A stretch of 64,000 nucleotides of DNA from CAZKAP01 sp964552195 (GTDB taxonomy: Bacteria > Bacteroidota > Bacteroidia > Flavobacteriales > Flavobacteriaceae). Shown in pieces: positions 18,426 to 29,200 of this stretch. The stretch spans positions 248,001 to 312,000 of the forward strand of contig CAZKFM010000002.1 in NCBI GenBank assembly GCA_964552195.1, read 5' to 3'. The notes beneath the pieces are model-generated. The model was not told the DNA's origin and made no database searches. It saw only the letters and a program-made list of their open reading frames with translations. How positions within the stretch are numbered: the first letter of the stretch is position 1; each line of letters starts with the position of its first letter. The position numbers and the translations under genes are program-made.

Positions 18426-20195
18426 ATGCACAGGTTACTCAAAAGACAGCTCAAAAAGGCCTGCCTGGACGAGCAGACCCTCAACCGAATTCAGCCGTTT
18501 CTGGATCAGGTGAATGATGCCTATACGGCATTTGATAACGACCTGTATCATGTCGAGACCATACTCGAGAAGAGTTCGCAGGAACTGTTCCAGGTTAACC
18601 AGCAGCTTAAATCCAATATAGAGGATGTAACTTCCAAACTGACGCGCATAGCCGACAACATCAAGGGAGTCATCTTCGAGATCGACATGGATTGCAACTG
18701 GACCTATCTGAACTCGGCCTGGGAGAACCTGACCGGCTACCCCATTGAAGAGTCCATAGGCAAGCCCATTTATTCTTTTTTCAGGGATCAAAACGGTCAA
18801 CGGGTACAGGAGCTAGGTAATTTAAAGGAACAGGATTTCGAGTCCACCAATGCCAAGTTCCAGATTCTGACCCGAGATAACCAGCTAAAATGGCTGGATT
18901 TCAGCATTAAGAGCATCATCGGGGACGAGGGTCAGACCGTGGGATATATTGGCACCATAGTAGACATTACCAGACTCAAGGAAATTGAGGCGGATCTGAT
19001 TTTGGCCCGTCAGAAGGCCATGGATTCGAATCAGGCGAAGGACGAGTTTCTGTCCACCATGTCACACGAAATCCGGACACCACTCAATGCGGTTGTCGGC
19101 ATCAGCCATCTGCTGCTGATGGAGAACCCCAACCCCGCTCAGATAGAAAACCTCAACGCACTGAAGTTTTCAGCAGAACACTTGCTGGAACTGGTCAGTG
19201 ACATACTCGATTTTAACAAGATCTCCCTGGGTTCCATCGAATTTGAGAACATCGATTTTGACCTGAAGACCTTACTAGACGGGCTACAGAGTATCTTCCG
19301 AAACAAGTCTGAAGGAAAGAACATTAGCTTTCTGATTAAGAAGGACTCACGGGTGCCGAGAATGGTGAAAGGGGACAGCACACGGCTCAAGCAGATCCTC
19401 GCCAACCTCATTAACAATGCGATCAAGTTTACCGACGAGGGACGGGTTGTACTCGACGTGGAACTGGTGGCAGAGGGGGCCTCATCCTTTACCATACAGT
19501 TCAAGGTCATGGATACCGGCATTGGTATACCGGAGGACAAACTGGACAAGATTTTCGAATCCTTTTCGCAGGCCAACAGTGATACGACCCGTCTGTACGG
19601 GGGAACCGGCCTGGGCCTTAGTATTAGTAAGAAGTTGCTGGAGGGCATGCACAGTGAATTGAATGTAGAGAGTACCCCGGGCGAGGGATCCACCTTCGGA
19701 TTCTCACTGAGACTGGAGAAGAGCGACCTGCAGGAAAGGGATGTGAACCTTCTAAGTAACTACTATTCCGTAGGGGAGGCCCGCGAAGACTTGCATGGGG
19801 TCAGGGTACTGATCGCCGAGGACAACAAGATGAATGTATTGGTGATCAAAAAATTCATGACCAACTGGAACATCGAGTTCGATCTGGCTTACGATGGGGA
19901 AATGGCTCTGGAAAAGGCCGAGAACAATTGCTATGGTCTGATTCTCATGGATCTGCATATGCCAAAAATGGATGGCTTCGATGCTTCCCTTGCCATACGT
20001 CAGTCCAAAAATCCCCTGAACCGGGTAGTTCCCATTTACGCATTGACGGCCTCAGCAGGAGTGGATATTTCGGATAAAATCCGGGAGTACGGCATGAACG
20101 GGATTATCAGTAAGCCCTTCGATCCCAAAGAACTGCACGAAAAACTCGTGGAGATCGTCCGAAGGAATTCTCTGTCCGAATCCAATCCCACCTGA
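18426..20195 (+). CDS. Cytoplasmic PAS hybrid histidine kinase with receiver domain
   Basis: 589 residues with no membrane segment. Order: helical N-terminus (about 1-72), PAS with PAC (about 73-190), HisKA with phospho-acceptor His214 in SHEIRTPLNAV, HATPase (N box LINNAIKF about 328, DTGIGIPE about 363, GGTGLGLSI about 392) and a C-terminal receiver with Asp509 in LMDLHMPKMDG. The output partner is not encoded nearby, so the receiver may pass phosphate to another protein or control the kinase itself. The FIST protein just upstream is its likely input. Confidence 0.93.
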   Translation: MHRLLKRQLKKACLDEQTLNRIQPFLDQVNDAYTAFDNDLYHVETILEKSSQELFQVNQQLKSNIEDVTSKLTRIADNIKGVIFEIDMDCNWTYLNSAWENLTGYPIEESIGKPIYSFFRDQNGQRVQELGNLKEQDFESTNAKFQILTRDNQLKWLDFSIKSIIGDEGQTVGYIGTIVDITRLKEIEADLILARQKAMDSNQAKDEFLSTMSHEIRTPLNAVVGISHLLLMENPNPAQIENLNALKFSAEHLLELVSDILDFNKISLGSIEFENIDFDLKTLLDGLQSIFRNKSEGKNISFLIKKDSRVPRMVKGDSTRLKQILANLINNAIKFTDEGRVVLDVELVAEGASSFTIQFKVMDTGIGIPEDKLDKIFESFSQANSDTTRLYGGTGLGLSISKKLLEGMHSELNVESTPGEGSTFGFSLRLEKSDLQERDVNLLSNYYSVGEAREDLHGVRVLIAEDNKMNVLVIKKFMTNWNIEFDLAYDGEMALEKAENNCYGLILMDLHMPKMDGFDASLAIRQSKNPLNRVVPIYALTASAGVDISDKIREYGMNGIISKPFDPKELHEKLVEIVRRNSLSESNPT

Positions 20196-20336
20196 ATCGG
20201 ATTGAAGCGACCATATTCTTCGTGATAAGGCGGCAATCAGGTGTTTGATACAGTTAAGAGTCCGGCAAGGGATTCTTCATCCTGAAATATCTTCCTTATC
20301 TTTTTCGTGTAAATACGAACACCTAAAACCTATCCT

Positions 20337-21650
20337 ATGAAAGTTCACATTTCACTCTCAGGAGCCTTACTGGCCCTGATACTGGCGAGTTCTGTCCAGC
20401 CTGCGCACGCACAGATTTTAGAAAAGCTGGGCAAACGAGCAAAGAAATCTGCCGAGCAGACCGTAGAACGCCGGGTAGATCGGGAAGTGGAGAAGAAAAC
20501 AGACCAGGCGCTGGATTCCATACTGGAGCCCGGACAAAATGGGAAGAAGAACCCGACGGACGGTAAGCAGCCCACCCCAGATGAAGATTCCACGGGGACG
20601 GAAATCGGAAACCCTACCGCGGGTCCCAAGACTCTTGAAGTCTACAGTAAATTCGATTTCGTGGCCGGAGATGAGACGCTTTTTTTTGATGACTTCGGTG
20701 AGAACTTTGTCGGAGATTTGCCCGCCAAGTGGAACACCAACGGAGGCGGTGAAGTCGTGACTCTCAGCGATATTCTCGGTCAATGGTATGCCATCACCAA
20801 TAAGAGCATTACGGTACCCAATCTATCCGAAGGACTTCCGGAAGATTATACGATAGAATTCGACGTCAAGGCCGTGAACTTGTCCCGGCAAACCAGCTCC
20901 ATAGCCAAGCTCGAAATCTATCTGTCCGAGACTCCCAACCTGAACACCCGGGAGAATTTTGTTGCGACCAATCTGAATTTCTGCCAGTACATCGCCATAG
21001 GGGTAGAAGTTTACAACAGGTTCGAAAACGATCCGGATCCTATTCGAAACAAGCTGGGACGCGATCTGAGGGAAGTCTATCAGGATATCGTACACGTTTC
21101 CATAGCCGTTAACCAAAACCGCTACCGGATCTGGCTCAACGAATCTAAGATTGCGGATATCCCTCAGTTCATAAAAGATCCGTCAATGATCAATTATTTT
21201 AAACTGGGAGTCAAGGGATTCGATGCCGAAACCAGGAACGAGCAGCTGCTGATCAGCAACCTGAAGATAGCCAAAGGGGGGGTCGACCTGAGAAGGGAAC
21301 TGATTTCCAAAGGAAAGATTTCGACCAATGGAATCTTGTTCGATTCGGGCTCGGATAAAATACGGCCCGAATCCATGGGGGTAATCCGTCAAATCTATCA
21401 GGTGCTACAGCGCGAAGCCGAAATGAGTCTGAAAATAGTCGGACATACCGATAGCGATGGGAGTGAGGAGTCCAACAACGCGCTGTCGAAAAAGCGTGCC
21501 GAATCCGTTAAGAAAGCTCTGGTCTCAGTTTACGGAATCGATGGAGGCAGACTCAGTACGGAAGGGAAAGGTGAATCCGAGCCGGTGGCGGATAACGCAT
21601 CCCCCGAAGGTAAAGCGCAAAACCGAAGGGTTGAGTTCATCAAGATGTGA
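20337..21650 (+). CDS. OmpA-family outer-membrane/peptidoglycan-binding protein
   Basis: 437 residues: signal peptide (about 1-26, ending AHAQ), a charged Lys/Glu/Arg-rich helical segment (about 30-65), a middle beta-rich domain of unknown function (about 95-320) and a C-terminal OmpA domain (about 330-437) with LFDSGSDKIRP, IVGHTDSDGS and NRRVEFIKM. The GHTD motif binds peptidoglycan. No N-terminal beta barrel is evident, so it may be periplasmic. It stands alone, with a terminator 30 bases after its stop. Confidence 0.88.
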   Translation: MKVHISLSGALLALILASSVQPAHAQILEKLGKRAKKSAEQTVERRVDREVEKKTDQALDSILEPGQNGKKNPTDGKQPTPDEDSTGTEIGNPTAGPKTLEVYSKFDFVAGDETLFFDDFGENFVGDLPAKWNTNGGGEVVTLSDILGQWYAITNKSITVPNLSEGLPEDYTIEFDVKAVNLSRQTSSIAKLEIYLSETPNLNTRENFVATNLNFCQYIAIGVEVYNRFENDPDPIRNKLGRDLREVYQDIVHVSIAVNQNRYRIWLNESKIADIPQFIKDPSMINYFKLGVKGFDAETRNEQLLISNLKIAKGGVDLRRELISKGKISTNGILFDSGSDKIRPESMGVIRQIYQVLQREAEMSLKIVGHTDSDGSEESNNALSKKRAESVKKALVSVYGIDGGRLSTEGKGESEPVADNASPEGKAQNRRVEFIKM

Positions 21651-21679
21651 CCTCAAAGGCTCCACATGATTTAATAACG

Positions 21680-21709
21680 GCCGGAGAACTAGAAGTTTCC
21701 GGCTGTTTT
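21680..21709. terminator. Terminator between convergent genes
   Basis: GCCGGA-GA and TT-TCCGGC make an 8-bp stem (one G-T pair) with loop ACTAGAAG, followed on the plus strand by TGTTTTA. It separates the OmpA gene from the minus-strand gene whose stop codon it overlaps. Confidence 0.65.
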
Positions 21710-22400
21710 AGTTATGTGCTCCGCGGAAGTAAAATGAGAACAGTGTACGCAGGCCATCGGCCTCATCCGTCTTCAGGCGCTGTTCTTTCATGTATTTCCC
21801 GAGCTCTTTTCTGGATCTCTCGGGAAAAAGTTCCAGTACCTCCTTCTTCCTGTTAGGGATTTCTATGAGGCGCAGACCCTTAGGAGTCCGGAAATAGAAG
21901 GTCGGTCGGTCCTTTTCGAAACGGTCTGGTTTGGCCTCCACATATGCCTGAGCCTTCTCCCCTTTCTTAAACTGTACCCGTTCCCTGAGGTAAAGCTCGA
22001 ATTCCTCATCCTCGTGTATTAATTCGAAGAATCCGAATTCACGCTCTCCCTTGTCCGTCAGATAGGTATCCAGCATGTAGATTTTTCGGGGTTCTTGCTG
22101 AAGTTCCATGCGCTTTTTTTCCGGGCCGGAGAGGGCTATCACATTTCCGTCGGGTCTTTTGAGTTCGACCGTATGGTTAAATGCATTGAAGCGGATCAGT
22201 TGTAATTTTTCTATGCCCTCTAGTCTGGCGAGCACAAATTCGTCCTGCAGGTAAGGAGAGCCATCGAAGTTTTCGCTCCCCAGGCCCTGTGCGGGCAATG
22301 AGAACCAGCGGTGGCCCGTGACGGGGTCCTCCAGGTACTGGCCCTGGGCGAGGATCATTGTTGTGGTCAACAGGAAAAAGGTACGGGTGAGTATTCGCAT
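21708..22400 (-). CDS. Secreted protein of unknown function
   Basis: 230 residues with a signal peptide (about 1-20, cleavage near AQGQ). The mature part is hydrophilic and beta-rich, with RPDGNVIALSGPEKKRMELQ and repeated charged segments near the C-terminus (RKEVLELFPERSRKELG, KTDEADGLRTLFSFY). I do not recognise the family. The composition and the late Lys/Arg-rich helical region recall small Bacteroidota periplasmic proteins of unknown role. It is monocistronic, 70 bases from the hydrolase upstream. Confidence 0.7.
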   Translation of the reverse strand: MRILTRTFFLLTTTMILAQGQYLEDPVTGHRWFSLPAQGLGSENFDGSPYLQDEFVLARLEGIEKLQLIRFNAFNHTVELKRPDGNVIALSGPEKKRMELQQEPRKIYMLDTYLTDKGEREFGFFELIHEDEEFELYLRERVQFKKGEKAQAYVEAKPDRFEKDRPTFYFRTPKGLRLIEIPNRKKEVLELFPERSRKELGKYMKEQRLKTDEADGLRTLFSFYFRGAHN

Positions 22401-22469
22401 GGCCTGGGATTTAAGTAATGAGGAAAACTGAGTTTTCGTTTAAGTGAACAAAAAACATGCCCGATTCGG

Positions 22470-23579
22470 TTATGGGTCCCGGGCCGTAGACAAAAAGGCC
22501 GTTAGCCGCTGATTTACCTCATCCTTTCGCTCAACCCCGATGATGTGTCCGGATTCCATCACCTCGATTTCTATGTCGGGGTACTGCCCTGCTAAGTTGC
22601 TTGCCCTTTCAACCTCACCTACCAGGGGGTCCCGGGTGGCAAGGAACAGGAGTATCGGCATTTGCATTTGGGCCTTGGCCTCAGAATCTATGGCTTCGGG
22701 CTGGGCCACAGATGGGATGGTTCCCCGAACGATAAGATCAAACCAGTCCCCGTAGGCCTGGTGTACATAATCATCACTGCCCAGGGCCCAATGAACGACC
22801 GACTGACGGATTCCCTCCAGGGGATAAAGGCTGCCAACGGCGAGCATAAACAAACTGTTATTGCTCAGTTTAGTCAGACCCATGGGAGCCATTAAAATCA
22901 GGGACTCCACTCGTTCGGGATAATTAAGCGCGTAAACCTGTGCAACGTATCCACCGTTGGAAGCGCCGATGACCGGTGATCTTTCAATCTCCAGCTCGTC
23001 GGCTATATCCGCGTAGAGCTGAGCGATTTCTCCCGAATTCAGTGGAAATTCAAGCGCGTTATTCAGTTCACTGAGGTTGCCTTCACCGGGATGATCCACT
23101 GCATAAATTCGATACTTTCCTTCCAGCGCCGGCAGCGTTTCTGCCCAGGAATGTGCACTCATAGAAGCGGCATGGAACAGGAGTATGGGTGGGAGTTGGG
23201 GATCTCCGCAGGCGAGCACATGTACCCGGCCGTAGTCTGTATTCAGGTAGAGGTGTTCGGTGTCGGAGGGCCAATTTCTAAGTTGCTGCTCATATTGCGC
23301 ATACACCTTCTTTCTGAGCGGCTCGGATTTGTAGATGCTGGTCTTGGGCGTGGGTTTGAAGGCCGTAATCTGAAGTATGAGTATGAGAAATGCAAAACCA
23401 AAACGGCTGGGTGTCCTCCAGCCCGAAGACCTCGAAAAAAAAGGCCAGAAGAACAGGGAAACAACGAGCAGGAGGAGGCTCAGGGTTTGTAGATAGGAAC
23501 CGGCCAATGCGGTGGCCCCTGCAAACAGGACCAGAAAGAGTCCCAGGAGTATCTTTAGAGCGAGTAACAGGTATTTCAC
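22470..23579 (-). CDS. Membrane-anchored alpha/beta hydrolase
   Basis: 369 residues. The N-terminus has two or three hydrophobic segments (about 1-75), then an alpha/beta hydrolase domain: LLFHAASMSAHSW (oxyanion loop), nucleophile elbow GASNGG (Ser in VIGASNGGYVAQ, about 215), acid in ATRDPLVGE (about 315) and catalytic His in ESGHIIGVE (about 345). The catalytic triad is complete, so it is probably active; the substrate is unknown. A membrane-anchored layout like this would place the domain outside the cytoplasm or at its face. Confidence 0.85.
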   Translation of the reverse strand: MKYLLLALKILLGLFLVLFAGATALAGSYLQTLSLLLLVVSLFFWPFFSRSSGWRTPSRFGFAFLILILQITAFKPTPKTSIYKSEPLRKKVYAQYEQQLRNWPSDTEHLYLNTDYGRVHVLACGDPQLPPILLFHAASMSAHSWAETLPALEGKYRIYAVDHPGEGNLSELNNALEFPLNSGEIAQLYADIADELEIERSPVIGASNGGYVAQVYALNYPERVESLILMAPMGLTKLSNNSLFMLAVGSLYPLEGIRQSVVHWALGSDDYVHQAYGDWFDLIVRGTIPSVAQPEAIDSEAKAQMQMPILLFLATRDPLVGEVERASNLAGQYPDIEIEVMESGHIIGVERKDEVNQRLTAFLSTARDP

Positions 23580-23642
23580 GACTTAAATGGTGTTGCTGAC
23601 TACGTGCAATCCCCGGGCCTCAGGCCTTGTGAGGACAACGTT

Positions 23643-23650
23643 CAAAAATA
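23643..23650 (-). promoter_or_regulatory. Candidate -7 box (TATTTTTG) of the hydrolase gene
   Basis: The minus strand reads TATTTTTG, matching TAnnTTTG, 63 bases upstream of the hydrolase ATG and 24 bases after the stop of the membrane-protein gene at 23675. It suggests the two genes are not obligatorily co-transcribed. No clear -33 TTG. Confidence 0.4.
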
Positions 23651-23674
23651 AGAAAGACTGCGGGTACTCCTGCC

Positions 23675-24373
23675 TCAGGCTGCGCTTTCGTTTTCCTTGG
23701 TATCCGCAGCAGAGTCCGGGCGTTCTTTGCCCTTGACCCGAATACCGACCACCACAAACCACAGTATAAAGAGGGTTTCTCCAAAAGTGAACCATTCGCC
23801 TATCCTGTGCAGCTGCTCAAATTCCGGCCACAACATCCTGCCTACAGAACCAAGCAGGTACCCAAGACCTCCCAGATAAACCAGTATGCCGATGAATCTA
23901 GGGAAAAAGCCCGAAAGGTAAACCAGTCGCCCCAGGGGAAATAGCCAGAGTCCCCAGAACAGATAGGAAATCAGGAGACCGCGTTTGGCCAACTGCAGCA
24001 GTTGCTCCACCTGTGCGGGCTCGTCCAGGAAGGAAAGAGCCGAAAAGCGGTAAAGTTCGAGGGACATGGTAATGGGTACGCTCACCAGAGCGAAGGCAAG
24101 CATCAGATGGCAAAGTGCCGGACTAATTCCGCGAAAGAGCCGATACAGCCATATAGGGATGATGATAAAAAAAATCTGGGTCAGCAGACTCCCGACAACG
24201 GATAGCCGGAATAGGAAGTCGTGCTCCTGTATGTTGGCCACAGTGGCCTCCGGGCTGGCCCCTTCTATAAATCGGGAGGGAATTACGATCAAACTCAGTA
24301 CGGCTACCACAACCCACAAGGGATATAGGAACCTCAGTTGAATTGATGTCCTCTTGAGCGAGATTTCATTCAT
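23675..24373 (-). CDS. DUF4386-family integral membrane protein
   Basis: 232 residues with about six membrane segments. The order IVIPSRFIEG, HDFLFRLSVVGSLLTQIFFIIIPIWLYRLF, RGLLISYLFWGLWLFPLGRLVYLSGFFPR and LGGLGYLL fits the DUF4386 pattern of conserved GxLxxPLG and SGFFPR-like turns. The molecular function of this family is not known to me. The C-terminal tail is short and charged. Confidence 0.8.
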   Translation of the reverse strand: MNEISLKRTSIQLRFLYPLWVVVAVLSLIVIPSRFIEGASPEATVANIQEHDFLFRLSVVGSLLTQIFFIIIPIWLYRLFRGISPALCHLMLAFALVSVPITMSLELYRFSALSFLDEPAQVEQLLQLAKRGLLISYLFWGLWLFPLGRLVYLSGFFPRFIGILVYLGGLGYLLGSVGRMLWPEFEQLHRIGEWFTFGETLFILWFVVVGIRVKGKERPDSAADTKENESAA

Positions 24374-24493
24374 GGAATACCGGTTAGGGATTTGATATTT
24401 CCTGGAAAATACATCAAATCATCCAAAACCAGTTCAGGTTCAGGTTAAGAATCCCTGAGCCGGTCCCTGCCTATAGAAAACTTGACGGGATCC

Positions 24494-25036
24494 TTATGCG
24501 AATCGTTGGGCAAAACTCAGGAAGGCCTTCAGAAAGGTGTCGAGCTGTTTTCGATATATATCCGTGAGTACCTGGCCGTTTTCATCTATGTTTTGAAGGA
24601 CCTCGGAGGTGAGCAGCATCTGTGGTATAGGATATCCTCCCACACCGAGTACGACCTGCTGGAGTTGATAGGCCGCCCGAATACCGCCCATTCTTCCTGT
24701 GGCCACGGTGGCTACTCCTATGGGTTTACCGCCCAGGTCTTCCCTGCTAAAGGTATCGATGAAGTTCTTGAGCGAGCCTGTGAAGCTCCCGTTGTATTCG
24801 GGTGTAACGAACACCAGAGCGTCCGAGGTCTTCAGCTGATCGGCCATGTCCGATAGCGCACCGGAGGCGTCGGTTAATTCGCTTACCCGCTCCTGGAACT
24901 GATGTATGGGCCAGTCCTTAACATCGATGATGGGAGCCTGAATGCCTTTTTGCTCCAATTCGTTCTTTAGTGCCAGGCAAACCCTCTGGCTATTCCTTCC
25001 AATACGGGTGCTCCCCAGAATGATGGTTATTTTCAT
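24494..25036 (-). CDS. NAD(P)H-dependent FMN reductase
   Basis: About 180 residues of the flavodoxin-like fold. ILGSTRIGRNSQR near the start binds the FMN phosphate, and FVTPEYNGSFTGSLKNFID (about 75-93) is the family signature contacting the isoalloxazine ring. It would reduce free FMN or quinone/azo compounds with NAD(P)H. I start at ATG 25036-25034; an in-frame TTG three codons earlier lies inside the -7 box at 25043-25050 and cannot be on the transcript. Confidence 0.88.
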   Translation of the reverse strand: MKITIILGSTRIGRNSQRVCLALKNELEQKGIQAPIIDVKDWPIHQFQERVSELTDASGALSDMADQLKTSDALVFVTPEYNGSFTGSLKNFIDTFSREDLGGKPIGVATVATGRMGGIRAAYQLQQVVLGVGGYPIPQMLLTSEVLQNIDENGQVLTDIYRKQLDTFLKAFLSFAQRFA

Positions 25037-25042
25037 ATCCTG

Positions 25043-25050
25043 CAAAAGTA
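25043..25050 (-). promoter_or_regulatory. Candidate -7 box (TACTTTTG), leaderless transcript
   Basis: TACTTTTG on the minus strand matches TAnnTTTG and ends 6 bases before the FMN reductase ATG. TTC occurs 19 bp upstream at the -33 position (two of three TTG bases). Transcription would begin almost at the start codon. Confidence 0.55.
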
Positions 25051-25158
25051 GTCCTTATTCTGCCCATGGGAATGGCTTACACCAATGATCCCTGGGGACG
25101 GAACCTAGGTCGTGGGAATCGGACCGGACTTATATCTGCGGTCTGAGCGCGAGCATGC

Positions 25159-26100
25159 CTAACGGTGACGTTCCCGAAACCACCTGACCATGGCCTCCAC
25201 GGTTTCCTCGTTGGTGCTCACTTCAAAATCCGGAAACCGCTTTTTGAACTTTTTGTCGGACATGATATATGGGCTCTGAAACTGATACATCATCTCATCG
25301 AGCTCCCGCACGGGTGCTACGAATGGCTTGAGCAGAGAACGCAGTATGAGGGGCATGACTTTAAGGGGAAGGTCCGCCTTAAGCGCCTGGTTAAAGAGTC
25401 TGTGGATTTCCTTGACCGTGACCGGTTCACCCACCGGAAGGTGCCAGGTCTGACCGTAGCAATCTTCGTTGAGGGCGAGTTCAGCCAGGGCGCGCCCGCA
25501 GTCCTGCACATTGGTGTAGGTGTGTTTTACATCCTTGGGAAACAGGGTTCGTGCCGGTTTTCCTTTAAGCATGTTTTCCAGGAAGAGGATATGGAAAACG
25601 CTGTTACGCGCTCCGGGCCCCATAAAATCTGCGGCGCGTCCAATGAGTCCTTGTATGCGCCCTTCTTCCATGGCGGTTTCGAGCAGGTCTGCCACCCGCT
25701 TTCGTATTCGCCCCTTCCTGGTGGTCGGGGCCTGGGGTGTGGTTTCGTCGAATGGGACCGGTAGGGGTGATGAATACATATAGATATTATCCAGAAAGAT
25801 GAGCCGGCTTTTCGATTTTTCGCAGGCGTCTAATACATTCCGCATCAACGGTTCCCACTGGGCTTCCCATACCGCATAAGAATAGGGCAGCCCCACGCAG
25901 AGGTATACATGAGTACTGCCGTCTATGCTTCGCTCCGTATCGGCAGGATTCAACAGATCGGCTTTCCACTGATTGGGGCGATCCACAGTCGGATAGCGAT
26001 TGACCTCGCGGTACGCTAAGCCCCGGTCCATAAGGCTCGCTACAACGGCTTGGCCCACCGCACCTTTGGAACCCAGGACAATATGGAGTTGATCACTCAT
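25159..26100 (-). CDS. NAD-dependent epimerase/dehydratase family protein
   Basis: 313 residues from ATG 26100-26098; a 12-codon upstream extension is possible but begins before the family's first strand. The N-terminal VLGSKGAVGQAV is the dinucleotide-binding GxxGxxG loop, LFLDNIYMYSSP holds the extended SDR region with a candidate catalytic Tyr, and LPVGEPVTVKEIHRLFNQAL matches the C-terminal substrate domain. Probably an NAD(P)-linked sugar or small-molecule oxidoreductase of the atypical SDR type; the substrate is not identifiable. Confidence 0.82.
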   Translation of the reverse strand: MSDQLHIVLGSKGAVGQAVVASLMDRGLAYREVNRYPTVDRPNQWKADLLNPADTERSIDGSTHVYLCVGLPYSYAVWEAQWEPLMRNVLDACEKSKSRLIFLDNIYMYSSPLPVPFDETTPQAPTTRKGRIRKRVADLLETAMEEGRIQGLIGRAADFMGPGARNSVFHILFLENMLKGKPARTLFPKDVKHTYTNVQDCGRALAELALNEDCYGQTWHLPVGEPVTVKEIHRLFNQALKADLPLKVMPLILRSLLKPFVAPVRELDEMMYQFQSPYIMSDKKFKKRFPDFEVSTNEETVEAMVRWFRERHR

Positions 26101-26282
26101 GAGTCCGTTTTTGACTTTGTCATTAAAAGTTACCACAATTCTGAAATCTAAGCCATGGTCTTAGCCGAATTCAACCCGGAAGCTGCTATTTTCTTAATTT
26201 GTACTCGTTGATGTGCTTGTCGCAAATGAGCGGTTACAGTACTGCGCAAAAACCTATCGAATAATAAACCAAAATCCGTAAA

Positions 26283-29200
26283 ATGACACTATTTCGTTAC
26301 CTCTGGGGAGGCCTTATCTCCTTGCTTATCGCCATACCCGCCCATAGCCAGAATACCAGCGATACCCGACTGCTCCAGACACCGGCGACTTCCCAAGACC
26401 GCATCGCATTTGTATATGCGGAAGATCTGTGGATTGCCAATCGAGACGGCGGCAACCCCCGGCGGCTCACCATAGACGAGGGGGTGGAATCCAATCCTGT
26501 CTTTTCTCCTGATGGCAACCATATTGCGTTTACAGCACAATACGACGGCAACATGGATGTATTTGTAGTTTCCAGTATGGGAGGCGTACCCAAGCGACTT
26601 ACCTGGCACCCGGGAATGGACCGGGTGTTGGACTTTACCCCTGACGGTAGTGCTGTACTTTTCATGTCCCAGCGCGCTACATTCACCAACCGGCACGCCA
26701 AGTTCTATACCATTGCACTGGACGGAGGACGGCCCGAGGAATTGCCCGTACCCTCAGGATTTACAGGCACCCTATCTCCAGATGGAAAGTATATAGCTTA
26801 CAATCCCCTTTATGAAGCATTTAACCAGTGGAAGAATTACCGGGGAGGAACTCAGAGCCGGATTTGGATCATGGACCTGGAATCGCACGAAGTAACGGAG
26901 GTTCCTAAGCCGGCTTCGGGCAGTAACGATGCCGACCCGGAGTGGGTGGGAAATCGGGTCTACTTTAGAAGCGACAGAGATGGTGAGTTCAACTTGTATT
27001 CCTACGATCAATCTTCTGGGCAGGTGGTTCGCCATACCGAGTATAAGGATTTTGGGGTACTCAACCTCAACTCCCATGGAAGCGATCTGGTTTACGAGCA
27101 GGCCGGTTACATCCACCGACTGGACACCCAAAGTGGAAGGAGTGAGCGCATGGTGGTGGGAATTGCTACCGATCTTCTAGAGCTTCGGCCACGCTATGTA
27201 TCCGGGCCTAGTTACGTAAGGAACGCATCGGTTTCGCCTTCGGCCGCACGAGTTGTCCTGGATTACAGGGGGGAGGTAGTCACTGTTCCGGGTGAAATGG
27301 GAGATGTGGTTAACCACAGCAATACCCCCGGGGTTCATGAAAAGTATCCCACCTGGTCACCCGATGGAAATCATATCGCTTATTTTTCAGATGCTTCCGG
27401 GGAATATGAACTGCATATCCGGGAAGTCAAAAGCGGTAAGGTGAGGAAAATTTCTCTGCAGGGTGCCGGGTTTTACGCCTACCCCCATTGGTCCCCGGAT
27501 AACGGAAAAATAGCCTTAGTCGATAACAGTAGGAGTCTATATGTTGTGGACTTGTCTTCGGGAAAGATGAATAAGGTAGCATCGGATGCGTCTTACGTTC
27601 CCGGTTCCTTCCGTGAGCTGTTCGGTTCTTGGTCTGCCGATTCGAATTGGATCAGTTACACTACGATCAAAGAGACGAATTTTGAACAGGCTTTTGCCTA
27701 CAGTCTGTCGGATAGAAAATCCTACCCGTTAAGCGACGGTTTATCCGATGTCTCCCAACCGGTATTCGATCCGAGTGGAAAGTATCTCTATATGCTGGCA
27801 TCAACGGATGCCGGTCCGGTGGTTAACTGGTTCGATCAGTCCAATCAGGATATGGAATCGAGCTATTCCATTTATTTGGTAACCCTTCAAAGCGACACGC
27901 CTTCGCCCCTGGCCAAGAAGAATGATCTGGAAGCGGGGGAGAAGCCTGAATCGTCGGAGGATACCGACAAGAAAAAGAAAAAGAAGTCCGATCAAAAGGA
28001 CAAGCCTGCCATGCGAATAGATTGGGATGGGATCACTAGCCGCATCATTGATCTTCCCATAGAACCGGGCACTTATGGTAACCTGGCCACCCCGGAGGAA
28101 GGTAAGCTCTATTATGTTGATCGGGCTGCCGATTCCGATGGCTCTACCCTGATGGTTTTCGACCTTAAGGAACAAGAGGGCAAGGAAGTCATGAAGGCCG
28201 ATGAGTTTCAGATCGCGGCACGAGGTGAAAAGCTCCTTTATCGAAGGGGCCGGACCTGGGGAATTGCTCCGGTCGGCAAGAAGCCTGAGGGGAACATGCT
28301 CGACTTGAATGCCATAGAAGTAAAGATAGATCCACGGAAGGAGTGGGAGAACATTTTCGAAGAGGCCTGGAAGGTTAACAGGGATTACTTCTACGATCCG
28401 GGGATGCATGGCGCCGACTGGTTAGCCATGAAGGAAAAGTACCGTGTATTTCTGGGCGATGTTTCCTGTCGCAGTGACCTCTATAGGGTAATGCAATGGA
28501 TGTTTAGTGAGCTTGCCGTTGGGTACCACAGGTTTACGGGCCGGGGTGACCAACTGCGAAGCCCTGAGCGCGTGGGCGGTGGCTTACTCGGAGCGGATTA
28601 CGAGGTATCCGGCAATCGGTACCGTTTCAAGAAAATTTACGGGGGGCTAAACTGGAACCCGGGCCTGCGCTCGCCCCTGACCGAACCGGGCGTGAATGTT
28701 AACGAAGGTGATTATCTCATAGCTGTAAACGGCAAGCAGCTAACAGCGGACCAGAATTTGTATTCCTTTTTCGAAAATACAGCCGGAAAACTGGTCGAAC
28801 TCACCGTAAGCCCCTCTTCCTCGGGTTCGTCTTCCCGGAATGTTCAGGTGGTACCCGTCGGCAGCGAAAATGCCCTGAGAAACCGGGACTGGATAGAAGG
28901 CAATATCAGCAAGGTATCGGCGGCCACGGACGGTCGGGTTGGGTATGTCTATGTACCCAACACTGCAGCTGCCGGCCACGAGTACTTCAAAAGATACTTT
29001 TTCCCTCAGGCCGATAAGGAGGCCCTCATCGTGGATGAACGATTTAATGGAGGGGGTCAACTGGCCGATTACTACATTGATCAACTCAGGAAACCCTATC
29101 AGTCTTCATGGGCATTCCGATACGGTAAGGACCAGAAGGCACCCAATGCGTCGGTTCAGGGTCCTAAAGTTCTCTTGATTGACGAGACGGCAGGATCCGG

